From positions 21,591-85,590 of the forward strand of contig JACCGJ010023952.1 of NCBI GenBank assembly GCA_013407085.1: a DNA stretch of 64,000 bases. The letters are read 5' to 3'. Of this stretch, positions 33,740 through 45,899 are shown piece after piece (position 1 is the stretch's first letter; each line of letters begins with the position of its first letter). The position numbers and the translations under genes were made by a program. Under the pieces are notes generated by a model. The model had not been told where the DNA came from. It saw only the letters and a list, made by a program, of their open reading frames with translations, and ran no database searches. Origin of the DNA: Atriophallophorus winterbourni (Eukaryota; Platyhelminthes; Trematoda; Plagiorchiida; Microphallidae).

Positions 33740-34988
33740 TATTTTTGAAAACATTCTGCTACTTGTCATCAAACCACGTACACGTATCATGGCATAGAAA
33801 CGTACTTGAGAGTAACTAAATTGATCGGTTAGTTTGGTTAAAGCATGCATACTACCACGCCCGTCCCATTGAGTGGATAGTTCGGGTCATGCAAATTTCC
33901 AGAAAATATAGCTATACGCTTACTGTACAGTAATGATATGTAATTTTCAAGCTACTTGGTACTTGAACGTACTGTTTCAATATGATGAGTGCTATCACCA
34001 AGATACTGGCTGTGGTATTCGCTGGGGAACATAACAAAAGGTTTATTCAGAGAGAGTTCATTCTTGGTCACTTTTCTATTGTGCCCCGAGACCACTGGAT
34101 CACTGAGTGGTGGTTCGAATTGAAACCATTTATAATATTATTCTTTCTAACAAAAATTAATTTTGTTTTAATTGTAACTTTCGGTATTGCCACAAATCTA
34201 TAAAATTTATTTGATGACCATAGATTTTATCTTTGCGGATCAGTTGCCACCGAAACAAGGTAGACTTTGATTATTTTTATCAATTTTTATGTGTTTTATG
34301 TAGCATGTATGCTTATTAACCGCATACACTTTGAGAAAGTTGTTGTGCATACTGTGTACTTGAGTACCGTGTGACTTCTGTATAAAACATTAATATGAAG
34401 CTGAACTTTCGAATATTTTCGAATAAAGATTTTGGCTTCCTAATCTTCTTCAAGGTTTTGTGTTAGACCATGTAACACTTTGTAAATGGTTCGGCTGTTC
34501 GCAAGAATTTGATTAACACATGAAAGCTTAGCATGTACGTTGAACCTCACTTCACTGAATAAACTAATGATGCTACTTCTTTCTTTTCTATTTCTTGTTT
34601 TTAATCGAATGATTTGTCAGAAATACCATAAGCCAAATGATCATCATTAGGCAGAAGTCGCACTCGAAGCTATCGAAACAGTTATATCATTTCCAAACAC
34701 CTACTATGCGATAAATTATCAGGCTTCTATTAGCAATCTTCATGCTCGTAGTATGGAGTTGAAGTGTTTTAGCGATGAGAGCTAATCACGAGATTTCGAA
34801 TAAAATACAGAACTCTACCCTCCGAGAGCAAGGAGCGCCGAAAAGATCGAGGACGACCCTTGTGAGCTCGTAAGATTTCGGGTTTCGGATTAACTGCATT
34901 AAAATGGTTCGAATGACAACATCTTCGGAAGAAAATAAACAACATCTTCTATAAGAAAATGAACAATACCAGCCGCAATCGAATGATA
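33740..34988. other. No recognisable feature
   Basis: No coding signal or shared repeat found. Confidence 0.4.
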
Positions 34989-35235
34989 TGTAATTCGTCA
35001 ATGTCGGCCAAACGAGCCTTGCATGGCGAGGGCTCGAATTGTACCGGTTGGAGCGGTTGGCTAATCAGACCGAAGTGACAACCCGGACAGCCATGTTGAG
35101 GATCAGGGTTGTGATTGTTTGTATTGCCTATATAAAATAGGCTTGTGTTTTTTGTCTTGTTCGTAATAAATGTCTTTGACCAATCGGCTTCTCTTGTTTT
35201 GTGGCTATCGTGGGTGAACGCGATTAGCGTTAAAC
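34989..35235 (+). repeat. Possible solo LTR
   Basis: Starts TGTAATTCG, has a TATAAAATAG box (35131-35140) and AATAAA (35165-35170), and is followed at 35236 by TGGTCGACCTCAGGG, which has the TGG start of a tRNA primer-binding site. GC content is higher than the surroundings. No second copy in the window and no gag-pol, so this rests on signal layout alone. Confidence 0.3.
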
Positions 35236-35299
35236 TGGTCGACCTCAGGGATGAAACGAGACGCAATCATTGTGAATGCGTGAGACGCGCGGGGTACGT

Positions 35300-37590
35300 G
35301 GTTGGACCGATGTAACCGAAATGTGATAATGGGTCGGATGTGACCTAGCTGTCACTTGTTAAACTGAGATTACCTGACGCAATGATATACCCCCATTCGC
35401 TACAGTAGGCCTTTAGACCCATGTGACGAAACGTAAGGTTTAAAAGTACAATGCAAATAATGGTGAAGCAGCACTTTGGAAAGAGCAAGGTACTGTGAAA
35501 CTCACATTTTTCGAACTTAAAATACACTAGCAGTTTAAACCTATTTGCCCTCATCATGTGATGAGCTGAAGTTATTACGGCTTACGCGGTAGTATAATGA
35601 ACAATGTTTAAAGTGTATGCTATATAGGGTGTAAACAACGAACTAGGGTGTTGAAAATCTGGATTGGCGGAGCGATTATTGTCGCTCTGGGGTGCGTATA
35701 AATGATCACTGTATTTTTGCTCACATCTGCTTCAAATATACTCAACTACTTGTTTTAGGCTACATACTCTCGTTAATCGAGAAGATCGGTAGCTTCTGCA
35801 GTTATGGTGACGAAATCAACATCAAATGGATGATTGGTACAAATGTGAAAATCGATATCATACCGTCATATAATGAAACAATAAAATACAGTGAACTGTG
35901 TCCGCTACTACAGTGCCTGCATTCAATATTTAAATTAAGTCTGTGGTGCTATAGAGTTCTAAATTATGGAAAATAACGCTTTTGAAATGTCAACGGAAGA
36001 ATTCTGGAGATCACTAGTCGTGAATGTAAACAATAAAGTGACATTAAAATGCACTGGACAGAAATGCATCAAGAAATTACTAATTCGCTATCGGCGGAGT
36101 GAGATTGGTCATACGACCGAAAGACATCTTAACGTGTCGCCAGGATAAGTCTTTTATGTAATCAATTAGAAACAACAGGTCAAAATGCACAAAAATATCT
36201 TCACGCTGCAGTATCGGGGATAAATTCGATGAAAGTGATCTGAAGTGGTAGATAGTTACAAGCTTTAGTGTTATCACGTTCATCTCACTTTTCAGGGATC
36301 CAGGGATCCCCATTACTAAGGCCGGTCTCAATCTAGCGGATAGCGTAGAAATACAAAATAGCGCAGAATCAAATCGAGCCTCGCAGCTGCTAGTGTACTT
36401 AGGTGCAGTTCAATCTCCACTACCGCTTAAGCAAACTCCTCCTTTATCAAGCTGAGAGAACATAGTCTCGTGGGGCTTGAAGGACATTGGATTTTCGACG
36501 AAACGCTTATAACGCAAAGCTTGAGATCAATAGATCTAACCCGATTATGGCGATCAAATCAATGGAAGCGGTTAGCTTTGAGAGTGTTCAGAAATCTCAC
36601 ACTCAACTTTTTTTAAGAAAAAAGCAGCAACGAATATGATGGCTAGGTTTTTTGCGAAATTCTTCTGACTCCATTAACGATTTGTAACAACATTCCGTTT
36701 TACAATTTAAGACATATTAGCTACTGCGACGCACTTTATCACAGTTAAGCTTATATCCATTTCTCATGCTGATTGGTTGTGCAGTTTACCAAAAAATTTA
36801 ATTTGTCAATGTTCATTTTCATGCAGCTCTTTAAACAAATTCAATATTTGAGCAGACACACTGTCAAGCAAATTTTATGCGCTAGACAGTTTTTGCATGA
36901 AACTGACTTCGAAATCGTCAGAACCAATGTTTTGGTGTATTCATGCAATCTATCCATCTAAATCAAGTGCAAGAAAACAATGTACAACGAGGCCCTTTTG
37001 AACGTCTCTTCATCCGTTTTTGTATATTTATCGATTAAAAATTAATACAAAACCTTTCACGCTGGATCTAAGTTGAAGAGAATTGACATGATTATGTGCA
37101 ATTATGTGACGTTTTGTGAAACAGTAGTGTAGAGCTGTGATTCTCGAAGAATTTCGTATAATGATTTGCGTTCTTCTTCCTCGGACCAAACACATCTATA
37201 ATGTGGAGCTAGATGCTGCAAATATTTGATGTGCAGGCTGTATATTATTTCGACAGGAACACGAGGGTTTTTAATTCCGTGTCAATTTATTGAGACCTAT
37301 TCGAGTGATGCTCATCTTAGATTTCAATAGAAAAAAGCCATACATGTGCTATGACTTCACACACTGGCAAATAGAGAGATCGTTGCGTTTATTTCTGCGT
37401 CTATTTTGGGCAAACATTTTTTACAGGATATGTTTGGAAATAGAGTTGATAAAGTGTCCTAAACAGGACAACCGTTGGCGATTTGTACGGAATACAATTT
37501 CCCTATTCAATCGTGGCCTCTCATGTCCAGCTTATGAAACTTACTTCCCTTATTATTTTGCCTATTGATGGGCAAGTCAAGTTTGGTCGG
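35300..37590. other. No recognisable feature (AT-rich)
   Basis: Short frames only. It could contain upstream non-coding exons of the gene at 38.7 kb, but none can be identified. Confidence 0.4.
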
Positions 37591-37592
37591 AA

Positions 37593-37853
<261 letters not shown>

Positions 37854-38589
37854 AGTGTCGCAGTCGACAGTTTTAATCTCGAGAAGCTTTGCCAGAAGCA
37901 AAATGTTATCGAAAATAAATAGAGCCGTCTATTCCAAAACTATTTTTGAATAAAAATGACAGCTCATTCGGAGTGAAGCATCTTATGAAAACTTGCGTTC
38001 CGCGAAAACAAAGTTGAAATAAATCGATAGTTTACAAGACTATTTATTTACTTCTGCAACATTTCTTCCAAACCTGAAATTTCTTTTACACAGCATATTA
38101 CATCCTTGATGCGATATGTGTGCTAAATCATTCAGACCCATTTATCGTTGAACGCAAAATTCAATCAGTTCTTACTGAATCACATTGTTGTATTTATAAA
38201 CAATTTTCTGCTTATTAACCTACATAAACAATTTACATTGCAATTTTTCTAAGGATACTGTGGTCAACGTAACATTAATTATTCAAGTAATGTTACCGTT
38301 TCATCCAACTATGTGAAACGGACGTCTGTTCTTGTCCAGCACCAGTTTGGGACCACAATCACATATCCGGGGACCAATCAAATCAATTTTTAAAAAAAGT
38401 AAACTATCCTAATCGGATTGGTCTGTCTGAATTCCGTGTTGATCCGCTGCATCGGTATCTGGCAGATGTGTCTGCCAATCTTCGAACCATTAAGTGCACT
38501 AAATTCAATCGTTAAGCTTCTCGTGATCCAAACAATGCTGACTGAAAATCTTTTCGAAGTGATGGTTTATGTTCGAAATTGACGTTTTA

Positions 38590-38661
38590 TCCTTCACTCC
38601 GTTTCAGACGAACCATACCGACATGGTTTGTTTCCTCGATGCAACACGTAAAGCCGGATAA
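38590..38661 (+). promoter_or_regulatory. Candidate 3' splice site and short upstream ORF
   Basis: A pyrimidine-rich run ending TTTCAG (to ~38607) looks like a splice acceptor, which would put a 5' UTR intron just upstream of the coding exon. The presumed leader then contains a 12-codon ORF (ATG at 38623, TAA ending 38661) that closes 12 bases before the main start. Such uORFs often lower translation of the main frame; this is inference. Confidence 0.4.
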
Positions 38662-38673
38662 TATTTTGACTAC

Positions 38674-40749
38674 ATGTGTCCATGTCACTGCTACTTGTGT
38701 ATGATTTTGTTCAACTTATTGCAATTGTGTTTACGTACACGTCGCGCAGAAGCTGTCAAAGGTTGCGTTACGTATGTCACCGGTGATAATTACTCAATGC
38801 GCCAGTCCATATGTGACAAGCCAGACACACATTTCCAGGTTATACCGTTTGCATTACCAAGTCAAGTGGTAAAACTAACAATCAATAATCAGGAAATACA
38901 TCGATTGAATGCATCTCAGTTTAAGCATTTACCAAACTTGACTTATCTGGATTTAGATTCAAATAATTTGGCCTCGATTGAACCAGACACATTCAGTGAA
39001 TTACGGCTTCTTCGAACATTGAGTCTGCGTTTTAATTTGTTGAAATTTATCCCTCAGTCGTTTCACCCAGATGTTATGCATGGATTCATACAATTGGAAC
39101 ACCTCAACTTGTACCACAATCCAATAACATTTGTTCCAAAAAATCTGTTCAAACCTGTTGGATCAACTTTACGAACCTTAGTGTTAGGTGGCTCTTCACA
39201 GGGTTTCGTGTTAGACGAAGGATCTTTGGATGGTTTGGTCAAATTGGAGTCTCTGGACCTGAGCTCCAACTACTTGGAGACGCTCCCGGAGTCGATGGAA
39301 AAGTCCTTCCTACAAATGAATTTGAAAGAATTGTTTATATATGAGAACCCTTGGAAATGTGATTGCTACTTGCGTTGGTTGAAAATTTGGTTCCTCAGTC
39401 GAAATCCTGATTTGATATTTTTTCGTTACCTTCCTGAAGGAATAAGTCATGATGTACATAGCACCAGCTTGCACATTTGGACAGAACGAAACTACTTAAC
39501 ACCAGAAAGCCAGGGAATTATGATACAACCTAAATGCACATCCCCCTTTCCACTATACGGTAGACCATTGTTTGACCAACCAGACAGCAGCGACATTCAA
39601 GCCTTGAGACCGACAGATTTCTATTGCGTTCCACAAGCAATGACTTCAAACAAACCTGTTCAAATCACTGAAGCCATAAACGCAAGTATAGTCTGCGAGT
39701 TCTTCGCAGATCCTTCAGGTATTGTATCCTGGTATAAGAATGGTACAAGGATCGAACCAAATTCAAATAGGTACTTTCTCTCTCAGGGACAAGGGAGACA
39801 TTTTCATGCCTTTATCAATATATCATACGTGCAACAGACCGATGCTGGTCTTTATACCTGTGTGTTAGATACCAGTCATGGACGTGTAAATAGTTCCTTT
39901 GAAGTATTTGTTGGACCCTTTGACTATAGTCTGGGAAGGTACTTTCCAAGCAATGCTTTGTTTTGGGCAAACGGCCTGGATACGACCATGGTTTTAAAGT
40001 TTACGGGAATCGCTGCGTCGTGTTTAGTTATCTTGCTCATATCGATCGGAGCGCTAATATATTGTTTTTGTGGCAGAAGTACACAGAAATGCAAACAAAC
40101 TGTGAATATTGAAGAAAAAAGTACCCGAAATACAGTAAAAATCAATGGGAATAATCTTTCACACCACACTGATACCGAACGAAGGATACCTAGGTCAAAC
40201 TTGGTGAAAAAGCACTATTTGACTACATCCGAAGCATCTCCGAATGAAATATGTGTGATACAAAGTCCCCAAGATATGGAAAATTATGTCGCTTTGCGTG
40301 TGTTACCGTCTGAGAATCCAAGCAATTGTGCTGTTCATAATATTGCATTTATACATCAACTTGATCCAAGTAGTCTCGTAATGGCTGACGCTGATCGACT
40401 GGCAACGCTGCTAGGCCAATCGAGGACACCTTGTCTACCGGTCTCGACGGAAACTAATTTTATGGTCAATGACCAACTTGCCACGGAATCAAAAGCTGAT
40501 CGAACGATGCTCCAAGATCAACCTTGTCCATTACATGGAACTATGTATGCTACTTTACAACCTTCTAGAAATAAGCAAACATTTATCGAGGCCAAACAAC
40601 ACCTTGCAACAATTCCTGTTGGACTGCAGTCAGGTTCTGGTAAGCGAATTAACCACACATTACCCAGTCGGAAGAAACAGAATTTGTGTTCTAATGATGC
40701 GCAGATCCATTCACCCGAAGAGAGTCAACAGAGTAGTTTTAAAGGATAG
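38674..40749 (+). CDS. LRR-Ig domain type I transmembrane protein (receptor/adhesion-like), single coding exon
   Basis: 691 aa, uninterrupted. Residues ~7-20 are hydrophobic (signal peptide; cut probably near 26-30). Cysteines 31 and 47 fit an N-terminal LRR cap. About six leucine-rich repeats span ~64-222 (LTYLDLDSNNL, LEHLNLYHNP, LESLDLSSNYL). A C-terminal LRR cap follows with NPWKCDCYLRWL (225-236) and partner cysteines near 288 and 318. An Ig domain at ~330-413 shows C341, W353 and DAGLYTC (C396). Sequons lie at N88, N336, N356, N382 and N406. One membrane helix (~442-464) is followed by a ~227-aa cytoplasmic tail without an enzymatic domain I recognise. The architecture resembles AMIGO, kekkon and LRIT proteins: cell-surface adhesion or signalling modulators, often neural. 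ATTAAA at 40844 is a possible polyadenylation signal. Confidence 0.9.
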   Translation: MCPCHCYLCMILFNLLQLCLRTRRAEAVKGCVTYVTGDNYSMRQSICDKPDTHFQVIPFALPSQVVKLTINNQEIHRLNASQFKHLPNLTYLDLDSNNLASIEPDTFSELRLLRTLSLRFNLLKFIPQSFHPDVMHGFIQLEHLNLYHNPITFVPKNLFKPVGSTLRTLVLGGSSQGFVLDEGSLDGLVKLESLDLSSNYLETLPESMEKSFLQMNLKELFIYENPWKCDCYLRWLKIWFLSRNPDLIFFRYLPEGISHDVHSTSLHIWTERNYLTPESQGIMIQPKCTSPFPLYGRPLFDQPDSSDIQALRPTDFYCVPQAMTSNKPVQITEAINASIVCEFFADPSGIVSWYKNGTRIEPNSNRYFLSQGQGRHFHAFINISYVQQTDAGLYTCVLDTSHGRVNSSFEVFVGPFDYSLGRYFPSNALFWANGLDTTMVLKFTGIAASCLVILLISIGALIYCFCGRSTQKCKQTVNIEEKSTRNTVKINGNNLSHHTDTERRIPRSNLVKKHYLTTSEASPNEICVIQSPQDMENYVALRVLPSENPSNCAVHNIAFIHQLDPSSLVMADADRLATLLGQSRTPCLPVSTETNFMVNDQLATESKADRTMLQDQPCPLHGTMYATLQPSRNKQTFIEAKQHLATIPVGLQSGSGKRINHTLPSRKKQNLCSNDAQIHSPEESQQSSFKG

Positions 40750-41284
40750 CATCAGAAAATCGACCAGTGTAACCTGATTTATTGGTCGTTAATGATGTGC
40801 TATCACCCTGATGTTCATTCCAAAACCATAGGTTTTTATGATGATTAAAAAATTATCCGATGAGTTCTAATGAATTGATAACTGTATTTGAACAATTTTC
40901 AGAGTTCTTACGCTTTGTTTATGGATCTAAAGGAACTAGTACTTTGAGTACAAGAAATTATTTTTCAAGTATTGTAAGCTTTAAGAATATGATTGTAAAT
41001 CCTTTCAGCGTTCAGGAATATGCATTTGACGCAATGTCCAATTCATCAAATTGATTAATCACTTCTCTATCAAGTCCATCGTTAAAAATTGTTTACTGTT
41101 TTATCACTGTTTCAAGTTCGGCTTGATATAATTGCACTTCACTTGAAAAAGGCAGATGCATAAATGCGAAGATGTGAGCGATACAATAAGCATCTTCAAT
41201 TCTTGATGTGAAATCACTCAATGATATTGTATTCGAGTTTCGCGACGTCCTATTCGAAATTGGCTTCAACGTGGTACAATGTAT

Positions 41285-41430
41285 AACAATTTTCCACTGT
41301 TTCAAGTCCCAATAGACCAACGTTTGTTATCCCCATCTGGTTTCGTATATTTTGCTCGAAACCGGTAATGGCATACAGGGAGAGTGTGAACATCGCATTT
41401 TATGTATTCATTTGGAGCACATTTTACGTG
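41285..41430 (+). repeat. Diverged hammerhead-repeat copy (core lost, stem I compensated)
   Basis: TTTTCCACTGTTTCAAG (from ~41290) matches the array landmark. The first core segment is CUGGUUU, so catalysis is lost, but CGAAACCGGUA follows and stem I changed on both sides: CCAU (41333-41336) with AUGG (41368-41371), against CCAC/GUGG in the array. A second TATCACTGTTTCAAG at ~41101 suggests an even older unit upstream. Likely downstream of the LRR-Ig gene's 3' UTR. Confidence 0.55.
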
Positions 41431-41584
41431 ACGTTTCGCATCAGATCCAGAGGCTTTGCCAGACCAGAGGTGATAGTCCACACAGAGACAAGATGACTAA
41501 GTAGCATTTCACCCGTCCAAAATGCTTTACTTTCCCGTTGAGCAGCTGAATTTCAGAATTCAGAAATATTATAGACAAACATTA

Positions 41585-42740
41585 GCTTAACGAAACCACA
41601 GGATGATGGGGCATAAAAATTAAAAGCGTATGAAAATCCGGAAGTTAATAGACACAACATTATAATGTACGGTCTGAAATTGATTTTTATGTTTCGCAGT
41701 TATCCGATTAAGAATGTGAAATAGGCAAAGCCATTGAAGGCTTACATGTTCACCTAAGTTTGTGTGATTTTCGATGAGTAGTATGGAATAACGTCAAGTA
41801 ATTTATTATGCGTCGGTGTGTGATATCTCGTCGTTTGAGTTTGGACTTATGCTCGTTGAATGTCAAATTTCTGTAGCATGCAATCAACTTTTATTGCACG
41901 ATCATATATCTTGTTAAAGAGTTCAATGAGACCCAGACTGGGATTTTATATTCCAAAACAAGACGAATGTATGCTCGTATGTACTGAGTATTCTGCACAA
42001 GATTTATGGGATAAAACTCCCGAATGTCAGTGGACGAAGCATGCGGTATGCAGTTATATTATAAACTATTTGGTGATGGGGTCTTAGCTTGTGGTTACAA
42101 GTCATCCGAGCACAGAGCGTTTGATGAACTTCATTTGTGACACATCTTCTTCTGGACAGGTTACCGCTCATGTGAACAGGGTAAGGTAGACCGTTATCCA
42201 GAGAAGAAATATCCCTGCGTCAAACTTTTTAATGAGAAGGCCATGATTATCTCGATCAAATGTTCTGGAGGTATCGATGCATCAATCCTTTATCACGAGC
42301 ATTAATCCGGCCTTCCAATATAGTAAGACGGTTGAGCAGATAGGATTAACTCCTCTGAAATCCATGCTAATGTTAGGTAGAAATATTCTAACTTTACAGA
42401 AGCTCTGGTAGGCACTCGGTAATATTGCGATTCGTAGACTTAGAGACTACCGTAAGTTAAATTATATTTCGATAGGTTGTCGTAACTGATCGGCTTCCAT
42501 CTTTTTAAATCGAGGAAATCAATCATACTTTCTATTGTTGTGGTATCTTTCCGTGTCACAGGCTGATTTTAAACATGCGAGTGAGAGGAGAATTCGAAAG
42601 GATTGAGATGGAGGATATGGATGCAGGATATGGATGGAGGATTTGTCTGCACCTGGAGACATTTATCCTTTCAGCTAGCGAAGTTGCAAACTAACCATGG
42701 ATTCATTGGATCATATAACTGATCCAATTTTAGTATTACA
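41585..42740 (-). pseudogene. CR1 RT-to-3'-end remnant, heavily decayed
   Basis: Minus-strand pieces in shifting frames: a worn SPGAD block (~42660), HGLLIKKFDAGIFLLW, SQMKFIKRSVLG (SQGSVLG block), ILCRILSTYERTFVL (the PRIINTYIRP block), and a tail with CATCCTGTGG-TTCGTTAAGCTAA at ~41585-41615. The order is right for CR1, and each block has a counterpart in the copies at 1-16 kb. Many stops and deletions. Confidence 0.6.
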
Positions 42741-43199
42741 CTTTACACAACTTGTCCACATGTAAGCGTTACTCTGTACACTCACTGCTCATCATGATGG
42801 GTGAAACGCGGGTGACGACTTAATCGGTTTATAGAGATAGGTGCTAGAATATGATGTCTTATTCACACACAACATTGAGATGGAGCGTGCTCACTATGTT
42901 TGCTTTTGGCATGGAAGAGGATCTGTTCGGACGCAGGGATTTTTGAGGCTATACCAATATGATTGCATTTTCCCTCCTTCAGAGAATAGCTGACCATTGA
43001 TTTGTGATTAAGAACATCTGGGGCTCTCGTTTTGCATGGCTGTCATTATGGTAAGCAATGTTGCTCAGTTGGAATCTTTTAATCGATTTCTCTTTTACGG
43101 ACTGAGGCTTAACCCGATTCTTCTAACCGTTTTTGTTTAAACTCAAAGAATGACATGCGCTCATTGAATCCATCCTGATTGAAGTCTGTTAATCTTGTG

Positions 43200-43266
43200 G
43201 CAACTTATCGTGCGTTTGTTATACATCCATGGTCTACATCGACCGGAGGAAGCCAATAACAACAAC
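43200..43266 (+). repeat. RTE-type element 3'-end fragment
   Basis: TACATCCATGGTCTACATCGACCGGAGGA-GCC...AACAACAACG matches, inverted, 53478-53525, which is the 3' end of the RTE fragment at 53.5-54.4 kb. Confidence 0.55.
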
Positions 43267-43269
43267 GCA

Positions 43270-45364
43270 AGCTAGGATCAAAAATGTTATTCGTTATCGA
43301 AATATCCTACAGCTAACGTGGACCTTCGAAGAACAGCTCTGACACGTGGTACTTTTGACATTGTGAATAAGTGCTCTTTTGCAACTGGCACGGTTTACTC
43401 GGTCAGGTGTTTGCATAGTCGTTCCAGTCTGTTCTTCTTTAAAAGATCGATGTTAAAGGTCGATCAACCAGAAGTATGTGATTGTAATTAGTTGATGCGT
43501 TTTGAATAAAAAATGATATATAATAATAAAAAATGGTTTTGACGGAAACAAGGGTCTTTTCAAGATAAGCCCCACATCGAATGCAAAAAGTGCACCAGCT
43601 AAAAGTTATGCGTCGCCACATTTTCCCATTTCCAAATAATTGCACGCTCGCAGCTCCGACCTATTTTGATTTCTTCACATTTGCGAAGTTGATTTGGACA
43701 GCAATGGCTTTTCAGAGGGATCAGCACGGAGACTAAAGAAGTGTACATGTAAGCCGTGCTGGATCGAACTGCGGCCACTCCACAAGACAATCTAGGCCTG
43801 TATTACCCACGGCTCAATTATCATTTCCGATAAGTGAGCAACATACCAATGAAAGGCTGATTGACATGAATTATACTCATCAAACGTATATGCATGCTGA
43901 AAACTTTGTATATTCAACGACATGAGCTCATATACGAAGGATTGAATCTTTCTGGCCGAATAAGGGCAAAGTTACCGAACTACGGACCTTTGCTTACCAT
44001 TTATTAATGACGTGGTCAAATTCCACCATCTCTAAAAAACGAAAAGTACAAATTCATATCCTCATTTTATGATTTTTTTGGGTGACGAGATTATATATTT
44101 GACAGGAATTATTTGGAAAAATATCTGTAATCAATATACATAACAGAAATTTTTTCAATAGAACTGCAGTCGTAAACACGTTCGATTGATCTAATGCACA
44201 TGTAAATCCATTCTAACGCAAACACTGCAGCGAAATCCAAACGGAAGACATGCGTTTGTGCGTACCACGATCACGGTACACACAAAATGGTCGGGGATAG
44301 AAGGAGGAAACTTGAATGAAGGGATCCCGTGTAGCAAACGTTTACACGAAAATCAAAAAAGCACTCCGATCGGGTGAGTAGTTCAAACAAAAAAGCGTAA
44401 AATATGGGAGTACAAAATCTGCGTTTTTACATGGCATATGGCAATGGTGGTAAGTAAATCACGGAGTGTCGTGTCACGTCAGCAACACCAGGATAGACCA
44501 GCTTTTCGAACTTCACATACTAGTCGTTTGTCTAATCTGACTTTGCCAAAATGGCGCTGATCATTTGGTCGATTTGGCTAACACAACACCCCATCCACCA
44601 TTTATACTTAACTTTGCCTCTGAGCACCTTTTAGAAAAGTAGGAGTGTCAAGTCTCGTTGGCTAAGCCAAGATCAGTTGGCCTGTTTGTCAAGTGCAACA
44701 TTGATCCATACTAAACCAATGCTAATGAACGCGGTCAACGTCAGTTTACATGGTGGCTAAAATTGGGTGACAATGCGGTCAGTGTTAATTATTTAAAAAA
44801 GGTAAATATGAAAAACAGTTTAAACTTTACATGAAAGTTATCTGCCACACTGACCAATCACTTTTTAGACACCAGCCACAATGTGGACCTTCACAAAATA
44901 GATGTGTGGCAGTGTGATATTAAACTTTATTTGTAACGTCTGCATCAGTAAGCGAAAATTAACAGATCCATATCGGGATGCGGCGTAGTAAAAAGTATTT
45001 ATTACGCAAGTTGATTTTCCCACATTTGTCGTCTACTCAAGGAAGACCGTAGGATACAAACGCTTATGTTGTAAACTCTTATTCACATAACTTTACCTAA
45101 ACGCCCGCCATCGGATCTTAATAATCCCAACAAATCATTAATTTATAACCTCAATTTCTGTCAATAGTAATGAGTGATCTAATTGAGCGTGCGAGACCAC
45201 TCAAAATGTCGAACAGACAATTAGAATGTTAGCAAATCAATAATGCAATTTTACAAACTGATGTTGGATCCGTTCACCTTCCAACCACTATTTTGTTATA
45301 TTTCTTGTGAATTTGGAAATCCAATCACTGTCCCATTCAAACAAAATATTTATTTGCATGCTTT
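43270..45364. other. No recognisable feature
   Basis: No domain-bearing frame and no shared repeat found. Confidence 0.4.
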
Positions 45365-45420
45365 TCCGTCACAACACACCCCACGACCGGTTTCGTGCTG
45401 TTTGCACTCATCAAGTAGGG
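45365..45420 (-). ncRNA. Hammerhead ribozyme, subfamily B
   Basis: Minus strand: CUAC, core UUGAUGA (45414-45408; first C changed to U), perfect stem II GUGC-AAACA-GCAC, GAAA (45394-45391), palindromic helix III ACCGGU, canonical GUC cleavage triplet (C at 45385), then GUGG. The single C-to-U core change probably cripples it; everything else is intact. Confidence 0.7.
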
Positions 45421-45814
45421 ACTGCATTTTGTTTCACTCTTTCGCTTTGAATATTTTGACTCCTTTTTTCCTGCGCCATTTTTCCGTTTGTACTCGTGTG
45501 CGTAGCGTGGTACAAGCTCGATATTGTTTTTGACATTGACCCGGATTTTAACCCGGTTGACCCAAATAATTGAGGTATGTTTTTCCTATATTTTGATTGC
45601 CTAAATACAGTACCGCATTTGTTGATAAAATCCTCGTTGGGTTCTGATTTGCCTCGTAACTCAACTTGGGACGTTTCCTTGATTCTCAGTTACAATCAAA
45701 AACCACAAAGAGTTGAGTTGAGTTGTGCAAATCACTCTCAAAATAAAAGCACACCTCAAGTAAGTGTTGAAAAAACTAAATTCATCAATATAAAAGCTCA
45801 TTTGCATGCATCTC

Positions 45815-45890
45815 CATCACACACACACCACGACCGGTTTCATGCTGTTTGCACTCATCGGGTAAGGACAGTAGGATCAGGATCTCGAAA
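45815..45890 (-). ncRNA. Hammerhead ribozyme, subfamily B
   Basis: Minus strand: UUAC, core CCGAUGA (45861-45855; U changed to C), stem II GUGC-AAACA-GCAU, GAAA (45841-45838), helix III ACCGGU, GUC triplet (C at 45832), then GUGG. Upstream GATCCTACTGTCCTTAC matches the array leader. It is in direct orientation with the copy at 45365, cleavage sites 447 nt apart. Confidence 0.7.
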
Positions 45891-45899
45891 GTCAGTTGT

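Noticed and set aside
34090..34130. GGTTCGAATTG resembling a tRNA B box
   Set aside because: No A box at the right distance and no cloverleaf can be drawn.
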